Below are positions 43,531 through 51,642 of a stretch of DNA of 64,000 nucleotides, piece after piece. The stretch is taken from contig CAKUJH010000010.1 in assembly GCA_934661375.1 (NCBI GenBank), positions 1 to 64,000 of the forward strand, written 5' to 3'. Position 1 is the stretch's first letter; every line of letters starts with the position of its first letter. Position numbers and translations under genes: made by a program. This DNA comes from an uncultured Victivallales bacterium (GTDB lineage Bacteria; Verrucomicrobiota; Lentisphaeria; Victivallales; UBA1829). The notes below the pieces were generated by a model that was not told the DNA's origin, did not search any database, and saw only the letters and a list, made by a program, of their open reading frames with translations.

Positions 43531-43572
43531 TTGCAAAACAGGAAAGGCTGTGATATATTACGGAAATATATC
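43531..43572 (+). promoter_or_regulatory. Promoter of the rnf operon with inverted repeat
   Basis: TTGCAA (43531-43536), 17-base spacer and TATATT (43554-43559). The -10 box lies inside a perfect inverted repeat GATATATT-N5-AATATATC (43552-43572), which is well placed for a repressor. Confidence 0.6.
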
Positions 43573-43622
43573 GAAATTTTATAACTTGATCTGTAACATG
43601 AATCAAAAAAACGGGAGGTAAC

Positions 43623-44246
43623 ATGCCTTCAAATGAGTGGCTGCTGATAACAGTCGGAGCAATTCTGGTCAACAACATCGTGTTGTCGCGGATTCTGGGA
43701 ATCTGTCCGTTCCTCGGAGTATCGAAAAAAATCAAAACGGCATTGGGTATGGGCGGAGCGGTGATTTTCGTCATGGCGATCGCATCGTTCGCCACGGCGT
43801 GCCTGAATCATTGGCTGCTGTCCGTGCGCCTGAATTTCACGGTCGGGAGTCTGACGGTGAAAGACCTGGATCTGTCATTCGCGCGGATTCTGGTTTTCAT
43901 TGTGGTGATTGCCGCGCTGGTGCAGATGGTGGAAATTCTGCTGCAGAAATTCAGTCCTGCCCTGTATGGCGCATTGGGGATATATCTGCCGCTGATTACG
44001 ACCAATTGCGCGGTGCTGGGTGCGGCGCAGCTGAATGCGGAATCTGGACGCGGCATTCTGCAGAGCACGGTGTACGGCACCTGTTCCGGCATTGGTTTCG
44101 CACTGGCACTGATCCTGTTTTCGAGTCTGCGCGAGCGTCTGGAACTGTCGCGGATTCCGAAAGCGTTTCAGGGAACTTCGATTGCGCTGATCACAGCAGG
44201 AATTCTGGCGTTGGCGTTCATGGGATTTTCCGGTCTGGTCAAATAA
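43623..44246 (+). CDS. rnfA: Ion-translocating oxidoreductase complex subunit RnfA
   Basis: A 207-residue membrane protein with six predicted helices. It starts WLLITVGAILVNNIVLSRIL and carries the family signature GICPFLGVSKK and GIYLPLITTNCAVLGAA. A GGGAGGT site lies 5 bases upstream of the ATG. With RnfE it forms the membrane Fe-S-holding pair of the Rnf complex, which couples electron flow between ferredoxin and NAD to sodium or proton transport. It is the first gene of rnfABCDGE. Confidence 0.95.
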   Translation: MPSNEWLLITVGAILVNNIVLSRILGICPFLGVSKKIKTALGMGGAVIFVMAIASFATACLNHWLLSVRLNFTVGSLTVKDLDLSFARILVFIVVIAALVQMVEILLQKFSPALYGALGIYLPLITTNCAVLGAAQLNAESGRGILQSTVYGTCSGIGFALALILFSSLRERLELSRIPKAFQGTSIALITAGILALAFMGFSGLVK

Positions 44247-44262
44247 AGAAGGCAGGTGCAGA

Positions 44263-45090
44263 ATGATTCATATATTGCTGGCTGCGCTGGTTCTGGCTCT
44301 GATCGGACTGGTGCTTGGTGTGCTGATCGGTTTCACGGCGAAAAAGTTTGCGGTGAAGACCGATCCGCGGGTGGAGGAAATCACTGCGCTGCTGCCGGGG
44401 GCAAACTGCGGCGGCTGCGGTTATGCCGGATGCGCCGACTATGCCCGTGCCATTGTGCAGGATAACGCGCCGGTTACTGCCTGCGCCGCGGTGTCCGAGG
44501 AACATTTCGCGGAAATCGGACGGATTGCCGGACGGGAAGCCGGGAAGCGTGAACGCAAAGTCGCCGTGGTGTATTGTTCGGGCGACAACAGTCATGCGGT
44601 GCATGTGGCGCGTTACAACGGTCTGAACGACTGCCGCGCGGCGGCTGCGCTGTCCGGCGGCGGCAAAGGATGCCGTTTCGGCTGTATCGGTCTGGGTTCC
44701 TGCGCGCGGAGCTGTCAGTTCGGCGGCATCGAAATGCGCAACGGGCTGGCGGTGATTCATCCGGAACTCTGCCGGGGCTGCGGCAAATGTGCGGAAGTCT
44801 GTCCCCGCAAACTGATCCGTCTGGTTCCTGCCGGAACCACGGCGCATGTCTACTGCAATTCGCTGGACAAAGGTCCGGTCAAACGCAAATATTGTTCGTC
44901 GCCCTGTCTGGCGTGCCGCAAATGTGTGCGGGTCGCGCCGGAACTGTTTGCAGCACAGGGATTTCTGGTGCGGACGAAAGACGGGGCGGATATTTCAGAC
45001 GAACTGATTCGTGAAATCGGCTGTCCCACTGGTGCATTGCAGTCTGCGGCGCAGCATAACGCAGAAAAAGGAAAGGACGGTGCGGCATGA
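44263..45090 (+). CDS. rnfB: Rnf complex iron-sulfur subunit RnfB
   Basis: A 275-residue protein with an N-terminal membrane helix. The first Cys group (PGANCGGCGYAGCADYARAI plus TAC) holds a [4Fe-4S] cluster. A 2[4Fe-4S] module follows (GCIGLGSCARSC with CRGCGKCAEVCP). The last ferredoxin pair is incomplete: CLACRKCVRVAP has Ala at the fourth position, and its partner repeat keeps only the final Cys (IGCPTGAL). This leaves Cys for one cluster instead of two. Overall length is a little shorter than usual. It passes electrons from ferredoxin to the membrane part. Confidence 0.92.
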   Translation: MIHILLAALVLALIGLVLGVLIGFTAKKFAVKTDPRVEEITALLPGANCGGCGYAGCADYARAIVQDNAPVTACAAVSEEHFAEIGRIAGREAGKRERKVAVVYCSGDNSHAVHVARYNGLNDCRAAAALSGGGKGCRFGCIGLGSCARSCQFGGIEMRNGLAVIHPELCRGCGKCAEVCPRKLIRLVPAGTTAHVYCNSLDKGPVKRKYCSSPCLACRKCVRVAPELFAAQGFLVRTKDGADISDELIREIGCPTGALQSAAQHNAEKGKDGAA

Positions 45091-46430
45091 GCAGTATTCA
45101 TAATGGAATCCGGGTGCATCGTTTTGCCGGGGGGATTCATCCGCAGGACGGCAAGGCGCTGTCATCGGGAGGTACGATTCAGGCGGCGCCGCTTCTGGAA
45201 AGATACCGGGTGGTGATTCAGCAGAATATCGGTGCGCCGCCGCAGCTGCTGGTGAAGAAAGGCGATGCCGTGAAAAAAGGTCAGAAAATCGCCGAAGCAT
45301 CCGGGTTTGTGTCTGTGCCGCTTCATGCTCCGACCAGCGGAACTGTCGGAGACGTGCTGGAGATACCGGGAGCCAACGGCGCGCCGGTTTCCGCGGTTGA
45401 GATTGTTTCCGACGGCAAGGATGAATGGTGTGAAGCCATGACTCCGTATGCGGACTGGCGCAATGTTGAACGGGAAAAACTGGTGGAACGCATTCGGGAA
45501 GCGGGGATCGTCGGCATGGGCGGTGCGGCGTTTCCGACTCACGCCAAGCTGTCGCCGCCGCCGGAACGCATGATCGACACGCTGATTGTCAACGGAGCGG
45601 AATGTGAACCGTATCTGACAGCGGACGATCATCTGATGCGCGAATCTGCGGAACGGATCATTGCCGGAGCCGCGATTGCCGCGAAGATCCTGAAAGTTCC
45701 GCAGGTGCTGATCGGTGTGGAGGAAAATAAACCCGAAGCAATAGAGTCTCTGCGTAAAGCTGCGGAAGGACTGCGGGGTTTTTCCGTGGTCCCGCTGAAA
45801 ACCCGGTATCCGCAAGGGGGGGAGAAACAATTGATTTACGCCTTGACCGGACGGCGTGTTCTGGCGGGCGGTCTGCCGATGGACGTCGGCTGCGTGGTGC
45901 AGAATGTCGGCACGCTGGCGGCGGTGGCGGATGCGGTTATGGAAGGACGCCCGCTGATTGAACGGGTGGTAACGGTTACGGGATCGCCGGTGGTGTCGCC
46001 GGGGAATTTTCTGCTGCGGTTCGGAACACCAGTGCGTCAAGCTCTGGAACTTGCCGGCGGCGTGAAGGATACGGTCGGCAAACTGATTCTGGGCGGTCCG
46101 ATGATGGGATTTGCGCAGTCTTCGCTGGATGTAACGGTTTCCAAGAACACATCGGGGATTCTGCTTTTGGCGGAAAGCGAAGTCCGGCAATTTGAAGCCG
46201 GACCGTGTCTGAGCTGCGGCCGCTGCGTGGCGGCTTGCCCGATGCGTCTGCTGGTCAGCACGTTGAGCAAGGTCTGCGAGAATGAACGCTATGATCTGGC
46301 GGAGGAAAACCACGTCATGAATTGTCTGGAATGCGGCATCTGCACTTACATCTGTCCTGCCGGACGCCCGAACGTGCAGCATTTCCGCCGTGCGAAAGCG
46401 GAAATCAAGACAGCGAAACGTAAAAACTGA
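45087..46430 (+). CDS. rnfC: Rnf complex NADH-binding subunit RnfC
   Basis: A 447-residue soluble subunit that oxidises or reduces NAD. It overlaps rnfB as ATGA. Signatures: GIVGMGGAAFPTHAKL for the nucleotide/FMN binding domain, and two ferredoxin motifs, CLSCGRCVAACPMRL (about residue 373) and CLECGICTYICPAGRP (about 413). An N-terminal barrel-sandwich (APTSGTVGDVLEIPG) is typical. The length fits the shorter form without the long C-terminal repeats of E. coli RsxC. Confidence 0.95.
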   Translation: MSSIHNGIRVHRFAGGIHPQDGKALSSGGTIQAAPLLERYRVVIQQNIGAPPQLLVKKGDAVKKGQKIAEASGFVSVPLHAPTSGTVGDVLEIPGANGAPVSAVEIVSDGKDEWCEAMTPYADWRNVEREKLVERIREAGIVGMGGAAFPTHAKLSPPPERMIDTLIVNGAECEPYLTADDHLMRESAERIIAGAAIAAKILKVPQVLIGVEENKPEAIESLRKAAEGLRGFSVVPLKTRYPQGGEKQLIYALTGRRVLAGGLPMDVGCVVQNVGTLAAVADAVMEGRPLIERVVTVTGSPVVSPGNFLLRFGTPVRQALELAGGVKDTVGKLILGGPMMGFAQSSLDVTVSKNTSGILLLAESEVRQFEAGPCLSCGRCVAACPMRLLVSTLSKVCENERYDLAEENHVMNCLECGICTYICPAGRPNVQHFRRAKAEIKTAKRKN

Positions 46431-46444
46431 AAACGGAGAGATTT

Positions 46445-47521
46445 ATGAACGAAAAAGATTTGACGGCCAATCCGGAAAAGACGGCGGTTCGTCTTCCTGC
46501 GGACGGTTCTCTGATTCTGAGTTCCTCGCCACATATCCGTACCGGGACGACCACAGCGAAAATCATGGCGCAGGTGATGGCATGTCTGCTGCCGGCTGTC
46601 GGTGCTTCCATTTATTTCTACGGCTGGAATGCACTCCGGGTGATCCTGCTGTGCATGGTTTTCTGCGCCGGCTGGGAAATGCTCTGGTGCGCAGTCATGC
46701 GGCAGCGTCAGAGCATCCGCGATCTCAGCGCACTGCTGACGGGTCTGCTGCTGGCGCTGAATGTGAGTCCGCTGCTGCCGTGGCACCTGTGTATGATTGG
46801 GGCATTCATTGCCATCATTGTGGCGAAACAGGTTTTCGGCGGTCTGGGACAGAATCCGTTCAACCCGGCGGCAGTGGCGCGTATTGCCTTGCTGATCGGA
46901 GCGGCGAAACCCATGACGACCTGGGCGTCTCTGCCGGGAGCGTTTCATCACATGGACGGTGTAACGTCGGCGACTCCGCTGGCGTCTGCTGCCGCGGCGG
47001 CATATCAGAAAGCGGATCTTGCGCTCTACAACTCCTCTGACTTTCTGTGGAATGCCTTTCTGGGGAACATCGGAGGCAGTCTGGGTGAAACCAGTGCATT
47101 GGCGCTGCTGATCGGAGCGGCGGGTCTGGCGGTGCTGGGACTGATCCGGCTGTATATTCCGCTGGCAATCCTGCTGACCATCACGGTATTTGTCTGGATT
47201 GTGAATCTGGCTGCACCGGGGCTTACGCCGGGACCGCTGTTTCATCTGCTGACGGGCGGCGTGATGATCGGGGCATTTTTCATGGCGACCGATTATGTGA
47301 CCAGTCCGGTAACGGAGCTTGGCGGCATTGTATTCGGAATCGGTATCGGAGTGATTGTCTGTGTCATCCGGATCTGGGGAGCTTTTCCCGAAGGCATGAG
47401 CTTCGCCATTGTCATCATGAACGCGCTGGTGCCGCTGATTGACCGGGTCTGTTACCGTCGTCCCTTCGGCTGGCGGAATCCGGCTGCGGCGTTCCAGCCG
47501 CGGAGAGGAGAAATCAAATGA
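46445..47521 (+). CDS. rnfD: Rnf complex membrane flavoprotein RnfD
   Basis: A 358-residue polytopic membrane protein with about nine helices. The covalent-FMN threonine motif is in MDGVTSATPLASAA, and the conserved FGGLGQNPFNPAAVARI precedes it. It starts 14 bases after rnfC, with a GGAGAG ribosome site, and overlaps rnfG as ATGA. It is part of the ion path. Confidence 0.95.
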   Translation: MNEKDLTANPEKTAVRLPADGSLILSSSPHIRTGTTTAKIMAQVMACLLPAVGASIYFYGWNALRVILLCMVFCAGWEMLWCAVMRQRQSIRDLSALLTGLLLALNVSPLLPWHLCMIGAFIAIIVAKQVFGGLGQNPFNPAAVARIALLIGAAKPMTTWASLPGAFHHMDGVTSATPLASAAAAAYQKADLALYNSSDFLWNAFLGNIGGSLGETSALALLIGAAGLAVLGLIRLYIPLAILLTITVFVWIVNLAAPGLTPGPLFHLLTGGVMIGAFFMATDYVTSPVTELGGIVFGIGIGVIVCVIRIWGAFPEGMSFAIVIMNALVPLIDRVCYRRPFGWRNPAAAFQPRRGEIK

Positions 47522-48183
47522 GCAGAAATTCATCCAATATGCTGTATCTGGGCGTGTTCCTTTGTCTGGTGTGCGCCATCGCGGCGACGGTTATGGGGCT
47601 GGCGGCTGCGGTTACGAAAGAGCCGATTGCCCAGGCGCGTCTGCGGAAAGTTTCCGATGGTCTCCGGGCTGTCCTTCCCGCATTTGACAACGCGCCCATG
47701 TCGGAGGCAAAGGTGCTTGACGGCGTGGCGTTTTATCCGGCGAAGATGAACGGTCAGCTGGTCGGATATGCCGCACAGCTTTCCGTGAACAGCGGCTACG
47801 GCGGCAAGGTCGAAGCTCTGGTGTCTTTCCGTCCGGACGGCGTCATCCGCACGTTCATTGTAACGGGACACAGCGAAACGCCGGGGCTGGGTTCCAATGT
47901 GACGGACCGCGTACAGGAGAAAACGCTGGCGGGGCTGTTCCGCAGCGAAAAACGGACGGGTCTGCCGGAGAACCGGATCCTTGACCAGTATGCCGGACAC
48001 TCTGCGGCGAAGACGGATGCGTGGAAACAGCCCTGGCAGCTGAAAAAAGACGGCGGTTCTGCGGAGTATATTTCCGGCGCGACAATTTCTTCGAGAGCTG
48101 TCAATGAACTGGCATGGAAAGCGGCTTCGGTTTTTGAAGCACATCGTGCGGAACTTGTTGGAACGGAAGGAGATAAGAAATGA
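47518..48183 (+). CDS. rnfG: Rnf complex FMN-binding subunit RnfG
   Basis: A 221-residue protein with an N-terminal membrane helix (YLGVFLCLVCAIAATVMGLA) and a periplasmic FMN-binding domain. The covalent flavin threonine lies in EYISGATISSRAV. SHSETPGLGSNV-like sequence (GHSETPGLGS) is the other conserved patch. Starts and ends overlap rnfD and rnfE by ATGA. Confidence 0.95.
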   Translation: MSRNSSNMLYLGVFLCLVCAIAATVMGLAAAVTKEPIAQARLRKVSDGLRAVLPAFDNAPMSEAKVLDGVAFYPAKMNGQLVGYAAQLSVNSGYGGKVEALVSFRPDGVIRTFIVTGHSETPGLGSNVTDRVQEKTLAGLFRSEKRTGLPENRILDQYAGHSAAKTDAWKQPWQLKKDGGSAEYISGATISSRAVNELAWKAASVFEAHRAELVGTEGDKK

Positions 48184-48863
48184 GTGCCGGCAAAGAGCTG
48201 TTGAAGGGAATCTGGAAGGAGAATCCGGTTCTGGTACTGTTCCTGGGCATGTGTCCTTCGCTGGCGACTTCGTCCAGCGCGAAAAACGGTCTGGGCATGG
48301 GGCTGGCGACTGCGTTCGTGTTGTGCTGCAGCAATATGGCGATTTCGCTGATCCGGAATATTGTCCCCGCCAAAATCCGCATTCCCTGTTATATTGTGGT
48401 GATTGCGGCGTTTGTTACAGTGGTGGACCTTTTCATGCAGGCGTACACGGGGGCGTTGTACGACGCCCTGGGGATTTTCATTCCGCTGATTGTGGTCAAC
48501 TGCATTGTGCTGGGACGCGCCGAGGCGTTCGCTTCCAAAAACACGGTCTGGATGTCTGCGATGGACGGTCTGGGCATGGGGCTTGGTTTCACGCTGGCAC
48601 TGACCTGCATCGGCATGATCCGGGAATTTCTGGCGGAAGGTACGCTGTTTCAGGTGAAACTGATTTCCGGATGGGATTACGGTTTTGCCGTGATGGGGCA
48701 GGCGCCCGGCGGTTTCATTGTGATGGGATTCATCCTTGCCGCCATGAATTTCTACAACCGGCGCAAGGCGGAAAAAGACGGCAGAACCTATGAAGTCCCG
48801 CAGGAACTGGACTGCCGCCATTGTAATCTGTGCAGTCTTCCCGATTCCGGCACAAAAAAATGA
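48180..48863 (+). CDS. rnfE: Rnf complex subunit RnfE
   Basis: A 227-residue membrane protein with six helices, homologous to RnfA (GIFIPLIVVNCIVLGRAEAF, NPVLVLFLGMCPSLATS). It ends with a Cys/His tail (CRHCNLCSLPDSG), a two-CxxC patch that I do not recall as typical of the family. It overlaps rnfG as ATGA and is the last gene of the operon. Confidence 0.94.
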   Translation: MSAGKELLKGIWKENPVLVLFLGMCPSLATSSSAKNGLGMGLATAFVLCCSNMAISLIRNIVPAKIRIPCYIVVIAAFVTVVDLFMQAYTGALYDALGIFIPLIVVNCIVLGRAEAFASKNTVWMSAMDGLGMGLGFTLALTCIGMIREFLAEGTLFQVKLISGWDYGFAVMGQAPGGFIVMGFILAAMNFYNRRKAEKDGRTYEVPQELDCRHCNLCSLPDSGTKK

Positions 48864-48954
48864 ACGGAAAAACAGTTTCCCGCTTGAAAAATTCAATCTT
48901 GCGGTTACCTTATTCTCCGGGAACTGCTGAATCCCGGATGAAAGGTGTTTTCCG

Positions 48955-50388
48955 ATGTCTTCTTTGAAAAAAACGGATGACGGCAATGAACAGGGTCAGG
49001 GACGTCTGAACAAAACAGACGCGCCGGTTTCTCCTGCGTCTGTGTCTCCGGAGGATCTGCCGTACGCAGAAAACGCAGAGGATTCCTCTGTCAGTTACGA
49101 ATGCGCGCAGGTCCTGCGGCAGTACATGGATCAGCTGTCGCAGGCACTTCCTCTGACTTCCGAGCAGGAAACAGAGCTGTGGGCAGGGCTGGATTCCCTG
49201 CATCAGCAGCTGCGCGCTCAGCTGTCCTTATTCGGGTACACTTATGATCATTACATCAGTCTGCTGGAAAAACTGGACACCCCGGACTCCGTGGCAGATG
49301 TTTTTCCGCAATCTCTGGTGGTGGAACATGACGGCGCCGCCCGACTGCTGGATAAAAGCCGCATTCTTCTGCAAAGTTATTCAGGCATCCGCCGGAAACT
49401 TGCGGAGGCTTTTGACGCGGGAAACACCGCAGAACTCCGGAAACAGCGCGGGATCGGCGCAGATCTCATGACCCGTTTTCCCATGCAGATTGAAATTGTG
49501 CTGGCTCTGGTTGAACGTTTCCGCAATTACCGTTTTATCCTGAATGCCGGCTCTGACGAAATTCAGAAACCGGTGCTTCAGTCGGAACTGCTTTGCTCCG
49601 TCGGGGAATTCGAACAGGGCATGGCTGAAATGGAAAAACTTCTGGATGAACTGAACCGCGAGCGCAATTGCCTGATAGAAGGCAATTTGCGTCTGGTGGT
49701 GAGTATCGCCAAAAAATTTCAGGGACGCGGCGTTCCGTTTGTCGATCTGATTCAGGAAGGCAATATCGGATTGATGAAAGCCATCGAAAAATTTGATTTC
49801 AAACAGGGACATCGTTTCAGCACGTATGCCACCTGGTGGATTAAGCAATGTGTAATTTTTGCCATCAGCAGACAGTCCCGCGTGATCCGGCTGCCGCTTC
49901 ACATGCTGACGGCACTGGGCAGAATCAAGCGCACGGAACAGCAGTTTCTTCAGGAATTCGGACGCGAGGCCACGGTGGATGAAATCGCCGCCCGTCTGGA
50001 TATGTCCCGCGAACGCGTCAATTCCTTGAAACGCATGGCAATGCAGTCCATTTCCCTTCAGGCTCCCATTTATTCCTCCAACAACGGCAAGGATGTTCTG
50101 CTGGAAGATACGGTCAAGGACATGCACGATGAGGACGACCCCATGCGCAACCTCGCCAAGAAAATCCTGTCGCAGAAACTTTCCGAGATACTGGACTCTC
50201 TGCCGGCGCGGACCCGGATGGTGCTGACCATGCGTTACGGCCTGAACGGAACCAAACCGATGTCTCTCACTGCCATGAGCGAGTATTTCAACATTTCGCG
50301 TGAACGCATACGGCAGATTGAAATCAATGCGCTGGCGAAACTGCGCAACCCCGAAACCATTTCCATGCTGGAGGATTATTTTTCATGA
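48955..50388 (+). CDS. RNA polymerase sigma-70 family factor (RpoD/RpoS-like)
   Basis: A 477-residue sigma factor. Region 1.2 is readable (LRQYMDQLSQALPLTSEQE), followed by a long non-conserved region. Region 2 is clear: VDLIQEGNIGLMKAIEKF, then FSTYATWWIKQC; region 4.2 is FNISRERIRQIEINALAKL. In region 2.4 the residue equal to E. coli Thr440 is Ile (WWIKQCVIF), as many non-primary factors also differ there. There is no region 1.1-like acidic part of normal length. It is thus group 2-like, perhaps not the main housekeeping factor. It overlaps a DUF362 gene as ATGA. Confidence 0.88.
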   Translation: MSSLKKTDDGNEQGQGRLNKTDAPVSPASVSPEDLPYAENAEDSSVSYECAQVLRQYMDQLSQALPLTSEQETELWAGLDSLHQQLRAQLSLFGYTYDHYISLLEKLDTPDSVADVFPQSLVVEHDGAARLLDKSRILLQSYSGIRRKLAEAFDAGNTAELRKQRGIGADLMTRFPMQIEIVLALVERFRNYRFILNAGSDEIQKPVLQSELLCSVGEFEQGMAEMEKLLDELNRERNCLIEGNLRLVVSIAKKFQGRGVPFVDLIQEGNIGLMKAIEKFDFKQGHRFSTYATWWIKQCVIFAISRQSRVIRLPLHMLTALGRIKRTEQQFLQEFGREATVDEIAARLDMSRERVNSLKRMAMQSISLQAPIYSSNNGKDVLLEDTVKDMHDEDDPMRNLAKKILSQKLSEILDSLPARTRMVLTMRYGLNGTKPMSLTAMSEYFNISRERIRQIEINALAKLRNPETISMLEDYFS

Positions 50389-51560
50389 GCAGTACCCCCG
50401 TGCGGCAGCAAGTGGCAGCCGCCCCGTGTCCGTCTTACCGCGATGCTCCCGCCCTGCGCGCGGCTCTGGAAAAAGTGCTGGCTCCCCAGCTTGCGGTGTC
50501 CGGATCGCTTGCCGGACGTTCCGTCATGCTAAAACCCAATCTGCTGGCGTGGCGCAAACCCGAAGATCCCGCCTGTGTGCATCCGGCGTTTCTCCTCGAA
50601 AGCGTCAAACTGTTTCTGGATGCCGGGGCAAAAGTCGCCATTCTGGAAAATCCTGCCGTGCAGACTGCACCCGCGGTTCTGCGCGCCATGGGACTGGAAG
50701 ATGAGTTGAAACATCTCGGCGTGAAGGCCGCATCATTCACCGAATTCGCTCCGGTGAAGGCGGATGACCGGATGCGGTTTCATCATCTGGAAATAGCCCG
50801 TGAATTTCAGGATTTCGATTTCGTTGCTGACCTTGCCAAAGCCAAAACCCACGGCATGATGACACTCACCCTCTGTGTGAAAAATCTGTTCGGACTTATC
50901 AAGGGAAGCGACCGTCTGGCGTGGCATCTGAATGTCGGCAGAGATTTTGCCCGGTTCGCAGACATGCTTCTGGATATTTATCTGGCTGTGCGTCCGCAGT
51001 TCAATCTGGTGGACGCCGTAACCTGTATGGAAGGCAACGGTCCCGGCAGCGGAACGCCCGCCGAACGCGGCTGGATTTTCGGCGGAACGGATGCGCTGGC
51101 TCTGGATGCGTGGGTCGGTCCGCTGCTGCTGGGCGCGGATGCCCCGGAATTTCTTCTCCTGCGCAATGCCCGTGAACGCGGTCTGCTGCTGCCGTCTGAC
51201 ATTGCCGGTGAAATGACTCCCCGGATCGAGCCGCTGGAACTTCCGCCTCCGCCCGGTCTGCTTTGCGAATGGGGCGTGCCGCTTCCTTTCGGGCTGAAAA
51301 AACATCTCCGCGAATGGATGGTGGCGCGTCCGGTTGTCGATGAAAAACGCTGTGTCGGCTGCGGCATCTGCGCCAGACTCTGCCCGCCGGCTTCACTGAA
51401 AATCGTCAAGGGGAAAGCGCATTTTCATTATCCTGAATGTATCCGCTGCTTCTGCTGTCAGGAGCATTGCCCGAAAGGTGCGATCACCATCCGCAAGGGG
51501 TTCCTCATGGGAACGCTGGAACGCCTGGAGCATCTGGTCCGGCGGATCGCTTCCCGCTGA
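50385..51560 (+). CDS. DUF362 protein with two [4Fe-4S] ferredoxin motifs
   Basis: A 391-residue protein: a DUF362 domain (residues about 40-300, with SVMLKPNLLAW, VADLAKAKTHGMMTLTLCVK and LFGLIKG) and a C-terminal bacterial ferredoxin domain with CVGCGICARLCPPASLKI and CIRCFCCQEHCPKGAI. No signal peptide. DUF362 proteins are often fused to ferredoxins and have no settled reaction. It overlaps the sigma factor gene by ATGA, so both are translated together, an unexplained pairing. A strong terminator follows. Confidence 0.85.
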   Translation: MSSTPVRQQVAAAPCPSYRDAPALRAALEKVLAPQLAVSGSLAGRSVMLKPNLLAWRKPEDPACVHPAFLLESVKLFLDAGAKVAILENPAVQTAPAVLRAMGLEDELKHLGVKAASFTEFAPVKADDRMRFHHLEIAREFQDFDFVADLAKAKTHGMMTLTLCVKNLFGLIKGSDRLAWHLNVGRDFARFADMLLDIYLAVRPQFNLVDAVTCMEGNGPGSGTPAERGWIFGGTDALALDAWVGPLLLGADAPEFLLLRNARERGLLLPSDIAGEMTPRIEPLELPPPPGLLCEWGVPLPFGLKKHLREWMVARPVVDEKRCVGCGICARLCPPASLKIVKGKAHFHYPECIRCFCCQEHCPKGAITIRKGFLMGTLERLEHLVRRIASR

Positions 51561-51577
51561 AAAAATTTCTTACAGAC

Positions 51578-51623
51578 AAAAAAATCTCCGGAAAAGGGAA
51601 ATTCCCTGTCCGGAGATTTTTTT
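51578..51623. terminator. Bidirectional terminator between the DUF362 gene and ahcY
   Basis: A perfect 15-base outer match (A7 with TCTCCGGA and the reverse, T7) plus an inner GGGAA/TTCCC. T tracts are present on both strands. It serves both convergent genes. Confidence 0.9.
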
Positions 51624-51642
51624 GCAGTATGCTGATATGGAA

